Notes under the pieces: model-generated
Databases searched by the model: none
What the model was told of the DNA's origin: nothing
The model's input: only the letters and a program-made list of their open reading frames with translations
Made by a program: the position numbers and the translations under genes
NCBI GenBank assembly: GCA_045120135.1
Contig: JBGVEN010000010.1
Span: forward strand, 124,001-188,000
DNA: 64,000 nt
Reading direction: 5' to 3'
Source of the DNA: SIG440 sp045120135
Lineage (GTDB): Bacteria > Bacillota > Clostridia > Monoglobales > Monoglobaceae
Shown: piece after piece, positions 54,503 to 62,836 of the stretch
Layout of the letters: the number at the start of each line of letters is the position of its first letter
How positions within the stretch are numbered: position 1 is the stretch's first letter

Positions 54503-55266
54503 TGAGAACATTTAAAGTAGATAAGCTTACCGTCAATTTTCTTGATTCAAGAGATTTAATGGGTAAAAAAGCAGCGGAGGATATTGCTGCGGCAATAGTT
54601 GCACTTCAGAAAGAAAAGGATGAAATAAACATCATTTTTGCTGCTGCACCCTCTCAGAACGAAACTCTTGCTCATCTTATCGAGCATAAGGAGATTGACT
54701 GGACAAAGATTAATGCATTCCATATGGATGAATACCTTGGACTTCCCAAGAATTCTCCCCAGAAGTTTGCAATTTATCTTGATGAACATATTTTTTCAAA
54801 GGTACCGTTTAAATCAGTTAACTATGTAGATTGCTCAGCAGAGGATATTGATGCAGAATGTGCTCGTTATGAAGGTCTTCTCAAAAAGTATCCCACAGAT
54901 ATCGTAATCCTCGGTATCGGCGAAAACGGCCATATTGCATTCAATGACCCAGGTGTTGCAGATTTCAATGATAAAGTTTTTGTTAAAAAAGCACTTCTTG
55001 ATGATGTCTGCAGAAACCAGCAGGTAAATGACGGTTGCTTTGCAACAATCGATGATGTTCCTAAGTACGCACTCACACTTACAGTTCCGGCACTTCTTGC
55101 AGGCAAGTATATGTTCTGCAGCGTTCCTGCTCCCACGAAGGCTTGGGCTGTAAATGAAATGCTTACTGCTGAAATCAGCGAAAACTGCCCTGCGACAATC
55201 TTGAGAAAGCACGACAGCGCTGCGCTTTATTGCGACCCTGACAGCTCTGCAAAGGTAACATTATGA
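54502..55266 (+). CDS. nagB: Glucosamine-6-phosphate deaminase
   Basis: A 254-aa protein of the NagB family. It has the catalytic-loop Asp in FHMDEYLGL near residue 73 and the active-site GIGENGHIAFNDP near residue 137, with the ALTLTVPALL and PATILRKH segments typical of the family. NagB converts glucosamine-6-phosphate to fructose-6-phosphate and ammonia. It overlaps nagA by 4 bp (ATGA), so the two products are made together. Confidence 0.93.
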   Translation: MRTFKVDKLTVNFLDSRDLMGKKAAEDIAAAIVALQKEKDEINIIFAAAPSQNETLAHLIEHKEIDWTKINAFHMDEYLGLPKNSPQKFAIYLDEHIFSKVPFKSVNYVDCSAEDIDAECARYEGLLKKYPTDIVILGIGENGHIAFNDPGVADFNDKVFVKKALLDDVCRNQQVNDGCFATIDDVPKYALTLTVPALLAGKYMFCSVPAPTKAWAVNEMLTAEISENCPATILRKHDSAALYCDPDSSAKVTL

Positions 55267-56414
55267 TTACAAGAATAAAAAGTAATAGGATTATTGTAAG
55301 GGATAAGTTTGTTGACGGTTATCTTTATTTCGATGAAAACGGAATAATTGATGTATGCAACGAGGAACTCTCCTTTGATAAAGAATTCGATGCAACTGAT
55401 AAGATTGTGTCTCCGGGTTTTATTGATACACATGTTCACGGCGGTGTTGATGTTGACTTTTATCTTGGCAGTCCCGAAGAAATTGCAAAAGCTACTGACT
55501 ACCATATGAGTCATGGTACAACAACCATTTTCCCTACCTGCAGTGCCGTATCATTTGAGCATATGCATACTTTCCTTACAAATCTTAAGACTTGTATGGA
55601 TAACAAGGTTTCAAAAACCAATATTGCAGGCGCACATATGGAAGGTCCGTATTTTGCAATTGAAATGTGCGGCGGTCAGAACCCCGACCTTATTACAGAA
55701 CCTAAAAAGGAAGAATATACAGCTCTTACAGAGGAGTTTGGTTCTGAATATATCAAGCGCTGGAGTTATGCTCCTGAACGTGATATAAACGAAGAATTCT
55801 GTAAGTATATTGTAGGTAAGGGTATTATTGCATCAACCGGTCACTCTGCTGCAAAACAGACTGACTGCGACAGAGCATTTGAAAACGGATGTAAGCTTGT
55901 TACTCACCTTTATTCCTGCACATCAACAATTACAAGAGAGCAGGGTTACAGAATTCTGGGAATTATCGAGCACGCATATCTTAATGATGATATGAATGTT
56001 GAGCTTATAACCGACGGCAAGCACTTGCCCCCTGACCTTATAAAAATGATTTATAAGATTAAGGGTGAGGATAAAATTATTCTTTGCACAGATGCGCTTA
56101 AGGCTTCTGGCTCAAGTGTAACAGAATCTCTGGAATATGGCGTTGGCTATATTGTTGAAGACGGCGTTTGCAAGCTTCCTGATAGAAGTGCTTTTGCCGG
56201 AAGTATCGCAACAACAGACCGACTTATCCGTGTCTGCACAAAGGAAGCCGGAATTTCACTTCTTTCGGCAATTAAAATGCTTACAGAGAATCCGGCAAAA
56301 ATGTATAATCTTAATACCGGTATTCTTGAAAAAGGCAAGGCTGCAGATGTTGTAATATTTGATGATGATATCAATATAAGCAATGTATTTGTAGGCGGAA
56401 AACAGACAGTATAA
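55263..56414 (+). CDS. nagA: N-acetylglucosamine-6-phosphate deacetylase
   Basis: A 383-aa amidohydrolase of normal length. The metal motif is SPGFIDTHVHGG near residue 53; further signatures are GAHMEGPYF near residue 125, STGHSAAKQTDCDRAF near residue 195, LVTHLYSC near residue 218 and the catalytic Asp in LCTDALKASG near residue 280. It removes acetate from GlcNAc-6-phosphate, feeding NagB directly. It is the last gene of the operon, ended by a strong terminator. Confidence 0.95.
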   Translation: MITRIKSNRIIVRDKFVDGYLYFDENGIIDVCNEELSFDKEFDATDKIVSPGFIDTHVHGGVDVDFYLGSPEEIAKATDYHMSHGTTTIFPTCSAVSFEHMHTFLTNLKTCMDNKVSKTNIAGAHMEGPYFAIEMCGGQNPDLITEPKKEEYTALTEEFGSEYIKRWSYAPERDINEEFCKYIVGKGIIASTGHSAAKQTDCDRAFENGCKLVTHLYSCTSTITREQGYRILGIIEHAYLNDDMNVELITDGKHLPPDLIKMIYKIKGEDKIILCTDALKASGSSVTESLEYGVGYIVEDGVCKLPDRSAFAGSIATTDRLIRVCTKEAGISLLSAIKMLTENPAKMYNLNTGILEKGKAADVVIFDDDINISNVFVGGKQTV

Positions 56415-56422
56415 AGTATTAT

Positions 56423-56448
56423 AGCTGCGACAAAAGTCGCAGCTTTTT
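56423..56448 (+). terminator. Intrinsic terminator after nagA
   Basis: AGCTGCGAC (56423-56431) pairs with GTCGCAGCT (56436-56444) over an AAAA loop and runs into five Ts. Confidence 0.95.
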
Positions 56449-56455
56449 ACTTTTG

Positions 56456-56484
56456 TTGACACATTTTTCAAATTGTGATAGAAT
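56456..56484 (+). promoter_or_regulatory. Sigma-A type promoter before the Cys-rich protein gene
   Basis: A perfect TTGACA (56456-56461) and TAGAAT (56479-56484) are 17 bp apart, 30 bp before the next ATG. Confidence 0.85.
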
Positions 56485-56513
56485 AATCTAAAAAAAGGGA
56501 CGGTGAGCATTGT

Positions 56514-56753
56514 ATGGGGTATAAGTTTTTTGAAAATAAAGATTGTGAATTTTACCCTTGCCATAGCGGTGGCTCTCTCAACTGCCTTTTCTGTTTTTGT
56601 CCCTTATATAACCTTGACTGCGGCGGAAACTTCAAAATGATTACCGGAAAAAACGGCTCATTAATAAAGGATTGCAGCGAGTGTCTTGTTCCGCACAGCG
56701 AAAGTGGTTATGATTATATAATAAAAAAACTCCAGTCTACCAATAATGGATAA
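56514..56753 (+). CDS. Cysteine-rich small domain protein (zinc-finger-like)
   Basis: A 79-aa protein starting at ATG 56514 behind GGTGAG. It contains YKFFENKDCEFYPCH, NCLFCFCPLYNLDCGG and KDCSECLVPH, eight or more cysteines in the spacing of the PF04071-type small domain. In other genomes this domain sits next to or fused with cobalamin-biosynthesis proteins; none is nearby here. Metal binding is likely, and the role is unknown. It stops 13 bp before the ligA start, so the two are co-transcribed. Confidence 0.8.
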   Translation: MGYKFFENKDCEFYPCHSGGSLNCLFCFCPLYNLDCGGNFKMITGKNGSLIKDCSECLVPHSESGYDYIIKKLQSTNNG

Positions 56754-56766
56754 AGAGGTGAGACCG

Positions 56767-58746
56767 ATGAATGTTGAAAACGAAATTTTAGAGCTTAGGA
56801 AAAAACTTGAGGAGCATAACTACAATTATTATGTTATGGACAATCCTACAATTTCCGATTTTGAATATGACGCAATGATGCAAAGGTTGATAAAGCTGGA
56901 AGAAGAAAATCCGGAATTTGCTGACGAAAATTCACCAACAAAGCGTGTTGGCGGTGTTGCACTTGATGAATTTGAGCAGGTTACACATGAAGTTCAAATG
57001 CAGAGTCTCGGTGATGTGTTTTCGTATGATGAGCTTATGGAATTTGACCAGAGGGTAAGGCAAGCTCTCGGCGGCAAAACTCCTGAGTATGTTGTGGAAA
57101 TGAAGATAGACGGTTTATCGGTTTCGCTTGAATATAAAAGCGGCAGATTCTTCAGAGGCTCAACCCGTGGTGACGGTAATGTAGGAGAAAATATAACAGA
57201 AAATCTCAAAACTATAAAATCAATTCCATTGCTTTTGGATTGTGATACAGAAACGCTCGAAGTTAGAGGCGAGGTATATATGCCGCGCAAAAGTTTTGAA
57301 CAGGTAAATGACGAGAAAACGGCATTAGGTGAACCTCTTTTTGCAAATCCCCGAAACGCTGCGGCGGGTTCGCTAAGACAACTTGACAGCAAGATAACGG
57401 CAAAGCGCAAGCTTGATATTTTTATATTTAATATTCAGCAGATTACCGATAACAACCTAAAAACTCACACCGAAGGTCTTGATTGGCTTCAAAATCTTGG
57501 CTTTAAGGTAAGTCCTATGCGTGCGGTTTGTTCTAATATGGATGAGGCATACCTCCAAATTCTTAAAATTGGTGAAATGCGTCCGAAACTTCCATTTGAT
57601 ATAGATGGTGCAGTTGTTAAAGTTAACAATCTTGAAATGCGTGAAAATCTTGGTTCTACATCAAAAGTTCCCAAGTGGGCAATAGCATATAAGTTCCCCG
57701 CTGAACAGCAGGAAACAACTGTGGAGAATATTATTGTTCAGGTAGGCAGAACCGGTGTGATTACACCTAATGCAGTATTGACTCCGGTGAAAATTGCAGG
57801 TTCAACGGTGAGCCGTGCAACACTCCATAATGAAGATTTTATTATTGCAAAAGACCTTAAAATAGGTGACAGAGTCCTTGTGCAGAAAGCCGGAGATATT
57901 ATTCCCGAGATCGTTTCTGTTCTCAAGGAAAAAAGAACAGGGGCAGAGCGTGAGTATAAAATGCCGACGCATTGTCCTGCGTGCGGTGAAGAACTTTTTC
58001 GCGAGGACGGCGAGGCGGCACTCAGGTGTGTCAGCACAAATTGTCCTGCACAGCGCATCAGAAGCATAATTCATTTTGCATCCCGTGATGCAATGGATAT
58101 TGAGGGGCTTGGCGATGCTGTTGTAGAACAGCTTGTTGATGCAGGCCTTATCCAAACATCAGCAGATTTATTCTATTTGACGAAAGAACAACTTGTTCTG
58201 CTTGAACGATTTGCTGAAAAATCAGCACAGAATTTAATTGATGCAATAGAAAAAGCGAAACAAAACCCACTCGACAGACTACTTTGCGCTTTGGGTATTA
58301 GATTAATCGGGTCAAGGTCAGCAAAGGCTATTGCAGCTCATTTTAAGAATATTGACAATATCATGAATGCAACAGCTGATGAAGTTTCTGAAATAAATGA
58401 TATAGGCGAAAAGATGGCAGAGAGCCTTGTTCACTATTTTAGCGAACCCGAGACGGTTGTACTGATTGAAAAAATGAAAGCAGCAGGGGTGAATATGGTT
58501 GCCGAAGAAAAAGAAATTGGCAGCAGCTTAAACGGAAAAACCTTTGTCCTTACCGGAACATTACCGACCATGAAACGCTCAGATGCCCAAAGAATTATTG
58601 AAGATAACGGCGGTAAGGTTTCCGGCTCGGTATCTAAAAAGACCGACTTTGTTGTTGCGGGTGAGGAAGCAGGCAGTAAGCTTGACAAAGCTCAAAGCCT
58701 TGGCGTACCCGTTATAACCGAAGAAGAACTTTTGAATATGATATAA
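56767..58746 (+). CDS. ligA: NAD-dependent DNA ligase
   Basis: A 659-aa bacterial replicative ligase. ATG 56767 is preferred because GAGGTGAG ends 5 nt upstream; an upstream in-frame ATG at 56746 overlaps the previous gene. The N-terminal Ia domain has YYVMDNPTISDFEYD. The adenylated lysine is K113 in VEMKIDGLSVSLEY. OB fold, zinc finger (CPACGEE...CVSTNCPAQR near 400-425), helix-hairpin-helix repeats and a C-terminal BRCT domain (about 585-659) follow. It seals nicks in replication and repair. Confidence 0.97.
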   Translation: MNVENEILELRKKLEEHNYNYYVMDNPTISDFEYDAMMQRLIKLEEENPEFADENSPTKRVGGVALDEFEQVTHEVQMQSLGDVFSYDELMEFDQRVRQALGGKTPEYVVEMKIDGLSVSLEYKSGRFFRGSTRGDGNVGENITENLKTIKSIPLLLDCDTETLEVRGEVYMPRKSFEQVNDEKTALGEPLFANPRNAAAGSLRQLDSKITAKRKLDIFIFNIQQITDNNLKTHTEGLDWLQNLGFKVSPMRAVCSNMDEAYLQILKIGEMRPKLPFDIDGAVVKVNNLEMRENLGSTSKVPKWAIAYKFPAEQQETTVENIIVQVGRTGVITPNAVLTPVKIAGSTVSRATLHNEDFIIAKDLKIGDRVLVQKAGDIIPEIVSVLKEKRTGAEREYKMPTHCPACGEELFREDGEAALRCVSTNCPAQRIRSIIHFASRDAMDIEGLGDAVVEQLVDAGLIQTSADLFYLTKEQLVLLERFAEKSAQNLIDAIEKAKQNPLDRLLCALGIRLIGSRSAKAIAAHFKNIDNIMNATADEVSEINDIGEKMAESLVHYFSEPETVVLIEKMKAAGVNMVAEEKEIGSSLNGKTFVLTGTLPTMKRSDAQRIIEDNGGKVSGSVSKKTDFVVAGEEAGSKLDKAQSLGVPVITEEELLNMI

Positions 58747-58748
58747 CA

Positions 58749-58783
58749 AAATACGGAACAGCAAAAACTGTTCCGTATTTTTT
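58749..58783. terminator. Bidirectional terminator between ligA and the lipoprotein gene
   Basis: AAATACGGAACAG (58749-58761) pairs with CTGTTCCGTATTT (58768-58780) with T-runs on both sides of the junction between convergent genes. Confidence 0.93.
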
Positions 58784-58784
58784 A

Positions 58785-59378
58785 TTATTTAAACTCTATA
58801 CTGAAAATTGCATCATCGATTGACTTAGCATAAATGCCGTCAGGATCCTCACTTGGCTTAACAATTGTTATTGTATAAACTATGCGGTTTTTTTCAAGAA
58901 CAAAAATCTCCGTTTGCTGGTCTGTATCTTTGAGCAGATAAGCGTAACCCTCTGTTTCGTCAATTAAAACGGATGCCTCGGTTTCAATCTTGTTGTTTTT
59001 CTTTACTTCGGCGAGTGTTTCGTCAAGATTGCCAAATGCTTTAGCTTTTACAATAAAGTAACCATCTGTGTTGTTTACGCTGAATTTTTCATAATCCTCT
59101 CCGGTTTCAACAGTAAATAAATCTGTCTGGAAAGTGTTTCTGTAACCCAAATGATTATAGTGAACGGTTGATTTTACATAAACCTTTCCGGTGTCGCTTT
59201 CAAATTCTTTTACAATAAACTCGTCCTCTTGTCCCCAAACCATATCTTTAGGATCAGTTACAACAGGAGGTTCAATATCTTCGAGAGGCGGTTGCAAATT
59301 GGTTTCATTTGCTTTTTTGCAAGCAGTTAAAGAAAAAAGCATTATAATACAGATTAAATATAATAAAAGTCTTTTCAT
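58785..59378 (-). CDS. Predicted lipoprotein of unknown function
   Basis: A 197-aa protein. The signal peptide ends in a lipobox LTAC near residue 19, so the mature protein is lipid-anchored. A Pro-rich spacer (PPLEDIEPPVV) leads to a roughly 140-residue beta-rich domain with no known motif. The ATG has GGAGG upstream. It lies 21 bp after gatB on the same strand, so it is the last gene of the gatCAB operon. I do not recognise a family. Confidence 0.75.
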   Translation of the reverse strand: MKRLLLYLICIIMLFSLTACKKANETNLQPPLEDIEPPVVTDPKDMVWGQEDEFIVKEFESDTGKVYVKSTVHYNHLGYRNTFQTDLFTVETGEDYEKFSVNNTDGYFIVKAKAFGNLDETLAEVKKNNKIETEASVLIDETEGYAYLLKDTDQQTEIFVLEKNRIVYTITIVKPSEDPDGIYAKSIDDAIFSIEFK

Positions 59379-59399
59379 AATTTTCCTACCTCCTGTAGA

Positions 59400-60824
59400 T
59401 TAGATTTCGTTAAACTTCTTTTCAATATATGCCTTTACGGACATGGGTGTTGCTTTGCCCTTAAGTGCGCGGTTTGCCTGACCCATAAAGAAGCCGAAGA
59501 CGTTTGTTTTACCATTCTTATAGTCTTCGATAAGGTCGGGACGCTCTGCAAAAAGTGCATCAACAACTTCGGCAATTGCTGCAGTATCTTCCACAACAAT
59601 AAATCCGTTTTTCTCAGCAATCTCTTCAGGGTTTCCACCTTGTTCAAACATAATGCGGAGAATAACCTTTGCATCGTTTCTGTTAATGGTGTTTTTATCT
59701 GCCATTTCACAAACCTTTGCAAAATCTTTCGCGGGGAAGGGAAGCTCCTCGCTGTCGGTTTCCTTTATGCGGCGCATAATTTCAGTCTGAAACATATTGG
59801 ATACGCTTTTGTATTCCGGATAAACAGCAACAGTTTCATCATAAAAGTCTGAAAGATATTTTTCTGATGTAAGAACTCTGGCATCTTCTGCTGTAAGTCC
59901 GTATTCGTTAATATATTTTGAAACACGCTGTTGCGGAAGAAGTGGAATTTCGTTCTTTGCCCTTTCAATATCTTCGTCGGTAAATGTAATTGCAAGAATA
60001 TCAGGCTCAGGGAAGTAGCGGTAGTCGTTTGCGTTTTCCTTGCTTCTGAGCGATGATGTTGTCCCCGTAGCATCATCAAAACGACGGGTTTCCTGAATAA
60101 CCTTGCCGCCACCATCAAGAATTTCTGTTTGGCGGGCAATTTCACATTCAATCGCACGCTGTATTGAACGAAACGAGTTAAGGTTTTTGATTTCCGCTCT
60201 GTCACCTAAAACACTTGAGCCTGCAGGCTTGAGTGAAACATTTACATCAGCACGGATAGAGCCTTCCTGCATTTTTGCATCACATACATTAAGGTATTTG
60301 AGATAAAGAGCAATTTTTGAAACAAATTCTGCAGCTTCTTCTGAAGATTTAATATCCGGCTCGGTAACAATTTCTATAAGAGGAACGCTACAACGGTTAT
60401 AGTCCGCCCAGCTTTCGCCGTGATAATCGTCGTGGACGAGCTTTCCGGCATCCTCTTCAAGATGGATTTGATGAATTCTGACAACTGTTCCGGTTGAAAG
60501 TTCAAGATGACCATTTATGCAAAGCGGTAAATCAAGCTGAGATATCTGATATGCTTTTGGCAGGTCAGGATAAAAGTAGTTTTTGCGATCAAATCTTGTA
60601 TAATGGTTAATGTCACAGTTGAGAGCAAGACCTGCACGGATTGCATATTCAACTGCAGCATGATTGATTACAGGAAGTGCACCGGGTTGACCTGTGCAGA
60701 CCGGACAGATGTGTGTATTGGGGTCGCCACCAAAGGAGGCATCGCAGGTGCAGAATGCTTTGGTTTTTGTTGAAAGCTCGGCGTGAATTTCAAGACCGAT
60801 GACTGTATCGTATTTTGCGCACAT
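59400..60824 (-). CDS. gatB: Asp-tRNA(Asn)/Glu-tRNA(Gln) amidotransferase subunit B
   Basis: A 474-aa protein of normal length. It opens with TVIGLEIHAELSTKTKAFC, has the metal-binding Cys/His region (CTCDASFGGDPNTHICPVCTGQPGALP) near residue 25-50, and HLEEDAGKLVHD near residue 122. The C-terminal YqeY-like tail domain covers about 325-474 and ends with GFFMGQANRALKGKATP. With GatA and GatC it amidates misacylated Asp- or Glu-tRNA. AAGGAGG precedes the ATG. Confidence 0.97.
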   Translation of the reverse strand: MCAKYDTVIGLEIHAELSTKTKAFCTCDASFGGDPNTHICPVCTGQPGALPVINHAAVEYAIRAGLALNCDINHYTRFDRKNYFYPDLPKAYQISQLDLPLCINGHLELSTGTVVRIHQIHLEEDAGKLVHDDYHGESWADYNRCSVPLIEIVTEPDIKSSEEAAEFVSKIALYLKYLNVCDAKMQEGSIRADVNVSLKPAGSSVLGDRAEIKNLNSFRSIQRAIECEIARQTEILDGGGKVIQETRRFDDATGTTSSLRSKENANDYRYFPEPDILAITFTDEDIERAKNEIPLLPQQRVSKYINEYGLTAEDARVLTSEKYLSDFYDETVAVYPEYKSVSNMFQTEIMRRIKETDSEELPFPAKDFAKVCEMADKNTINRNDAKVILRIMFEQGGNPEEIAEKNGFIVVEDTAAIAEVVDALFAERPDLIEDYKNGKTNVFGFFMGQANRALKGKATPMSVKAYIEKKFNEI

Positions 60825-60843
60825 TTTAAATTACCTCCTTGAA

Positions 60844-62277
60844 TTATAATACAGCCGCAGGATGCGGATGTTCAGTTTCGTAAATGTCAGCTGCACCAAC
60901 AAGCTTTGCATCGTCAAAACGCTTTGCAGAAAGTGAGAAGCCAATAGGCATACCGGACTTATCTGTTCCACAGGGGACTGAAATTGCCGGAATTCCTGCA
61001 ATGTTTGCAGTAACTGTACAGATATCTGCAAGATACATTTTTACGGGGTCGTCAATGTTTGAACCGGTTTTGTAAGCAACAGTAGGTGTTGTTGGAGTAA
61101 GCATAAGGTCACATTTTTCAAATATTTCATCGTGCTCTGCACGGCATTGTTGGCGAATAGCAAGAGCCTTTTTGTAGTATGCGTCATAATATCCGCTTGA
61201 CAGTGCATAGGTTCCAAGGAGTATTCTACGTTTAACCTCTGTCCCAAACCCCTCACTACGGGTCTTTTTGATAAGCTCGTCATAGTTTTCGGGTGATTCG
61301 GTACGATAACCGTATTTTACACCGTCATAACGGGAGAGGTTTGAACTTGCTTCTGCACAAGCTAAGAGATAATAAGCAGAAACGGCATATTTCAGTGACG
61401 GCATTGAAACTTCAACAAGTTCTGCACCCATATTCTCGTAAAATTTTGCAACAGCCATAACTGCATTTTTAACTTCATCATCAATGCCGTCTGCAAAAAA
61501 TTCCTTTGGCAGACCGATTTTAAGGCCTTTAACATCCATACCAAGGCAGGAAGTAAAGTCTATACTGTGCTTGTGAGTTGTTCTGTCGTGAATATCCTGA
61601 CCTGCAATGGCGTTAAGAATAATACCACAGTCTTTTGCAGAGTGTGCCATTGGACCAATCTGGTCAAGCGAACTGCCAAATGCAACAAGACCAAAACGTG
61701 AAACTGTTCCGTAGGTAGGCTTCATACCTGTAATTCCGCAGAATGCTGCAGGCTGACGGATTGAACCTCCAGTATCACTACCCAGAGCAACTGCACAAAG
61801 TCCTGCAGAAACAGCGGTTGCACTACCACCGGAAGAACCGCCGGGGACACATTCAGTGTTAAATGGATTCTTTGGCTTTGCAAAAGCCGATGTTTGCGAG
61901 GAACCTCCCATTGCAAATTCGTCCATTGAGGTTTTGCCTAAAACAACAATGTTTTGCTCCGAAAGCTTGTCCATAACGGTAGCATTATACGGCGGAGCAT
62001 AGTCTTTAAGCATTTTTGAAGAACAGGTTGTTCGTATGTCTTTAGTGCAAATATTGTCCTTAATAGCAAAAGGAATACCGCAAAGAGTGGAGGTGTTTCC
62101 TTCGGCTATCTTTTTATCTGCAAGTTCTGCGGCTTTAAGCGCTTCGTCTTCACATACAGTGTTGTATGCGCCGAGCTCGGTGTTGGCATTAATTTTATTT
62201 AAATATTCTTTTGTAAGCTCAACGGATGAAATTTGTTTATCGTCGAGTTTTTTTCTCAATTCTGAAATTGTTGTCAT
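60844..62277 (-). CDS. gatA: Asp-tRNA(Asn)/Glu-tRNA(Gln) amidotransferase subunit A
   Basis: A 477-aa amidase-signature protein. The Ser-cisSer-Lys triad is visible: Lys in PFAIKDNICT near residue 74, Ser in PGGSSGGSATAVSAG near residue 148, and the nucleophile Ser in GSDTGGSIRQPAAFCG near residue 173. It releases ammonia from glutamine and passes it to GatB. It is 15 bp downstream of gatC and 19 bp upstream of gatB, with GAGGTG before its ATG. Confidence 0.97.
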   Translation of the reverse strand: MTTISELRKKLDDKQISSVELTKEYLNKINANTELGAYNTVCEDEALKAAELADKKIAEGNTSTLCGIPFAIKDNICTKDIRTTCSSKMLKDYAPPYNATVMDKLSEQNIVVLGKTSMDEFAMGGSSQTSAFAKPKNPFNTECVPGGSSGGSATAVSAGLCAVALGSDTGGSIRQPAAFCGITGMKPTYGTVSRFGLVAFGSSLDQIGPMAHSAKDCGIILNAIAGQDIHDRTTHKHSIDFTSCLGMDVKGLKIGLPKEFFADGIDDEVKNAVMAVAKFYENMGAELVEVSMPSLKYAVSAYYLLACAEASSNLSRYDGVKYGYRTESPENYDELIKKTRSEGFGTEVKRRILLGTYALSSGYYDAYYKKALAIRQQCRAEHDEIFEKCDLMLTPTTPTVAYKTGSNIDDPVKMYLADICTVTANIAGIPAISVPCGTDKSGMPIGFSLSAKRFDDAKLVGAADIYETEHPHPAAVL

Positions 62278-62292
62278 ATTTTCACCTCACAG

Positions 62293-62577
62293 TTAGTCAA
62301 CGATTTTGGGCACAACAAATTGGTTCATTGCAACCTGTGGACCGTTTTTGACAATTCCGTCCATATTATCAAATGTTTCAATGTTGTCGGCACGGAGTTC
62401 TGAAAAAGGAACAGCGTTTGACATATCAATGGGATTATATTCAAAATCCGAGTCACCGATGGTATCCATAAGATTGATTATATCGGTCATTTCCTTTTGA
62501 TAATCCAAAAGCTCATCTTCGGACAAGTGCAGTTTTGAAAGCTCGCATAGAAGCTTCAGGTTGTCCATTGAAAGCAT
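62293..62577 (-). CDS. gatC: Asp-tRNA(Asn)/Glu-tRNA(Gln) amidotransferase subunit C
   Basis: A 94-aa protein. ATG 62577 is placed 10 nt after AAAGGA; the upstream GTG at 62586 is only one base from that site. Family features are LCELSKLHLSEDELLDYQKEM near residue 10, IINLMDTIGDSDF near residue 30, and a C-terminal proline/valine-rich end (VPKIVD). GatC wraps around GatA and GatB and stabilises them. First gene of the operon. Confidence 0.95.
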   Translation of the reverse strand: MLSMDNLKLLCELSKLHLSEDELLDYQKEMTDIINLMDTIGDSDFEYNPIDMSNAVPFSELRADNIETFDNMDGIVKNGPQVAMNQFVVPKIVD

Positions 62578-62617
62578 AAAAGTCACATCCTTTAATTTAT
62601 TAATTATACCATTTTGT

Positions 62618-62646
62618 ATTTTACCATTTTTAAATTATTTTTGCAA
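62618..62646 (-). promoter_or_regulatory. Promoter of the gatCAB operon
   Basis: On the minus strand TTGCAA (62641-62646) and TAAAAT (62618-62623) are 17 bp apart, about 40 bp before gatC. Nothing else was recognised in the AT-rich stretch up to 62768. Confidence 0.6.
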
Positions 62647-62768
62647 TAGATAAAAACATTTTTATCCAATTAATATCGAAAAAAACAAAGCTATATCAAA
62701 AAATATATTAGAAGCAAAATATGCAATAATTTGGTCAATAAAAAGGAAGTTTTTTGTCAACAGAGTTG

Positions 62769-62797
62769 TTGACAAAGAAATATGTATTGTGTAGAAT
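62769..62797 (+). promoter_or_regulatory. Sigma-A type promoter of the M20 peptidase gene
   Basis: A perfect TTGACA (62769-62774) and TAGAAT (62792-62797) are 17 bp apart, 39 bp before the ATG. Confidence 0.88.
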
Positions 62798-62836
62798 GAG
62801 GATAGTTATATAATACTGAAAGGTGGGGTAAAGCTA

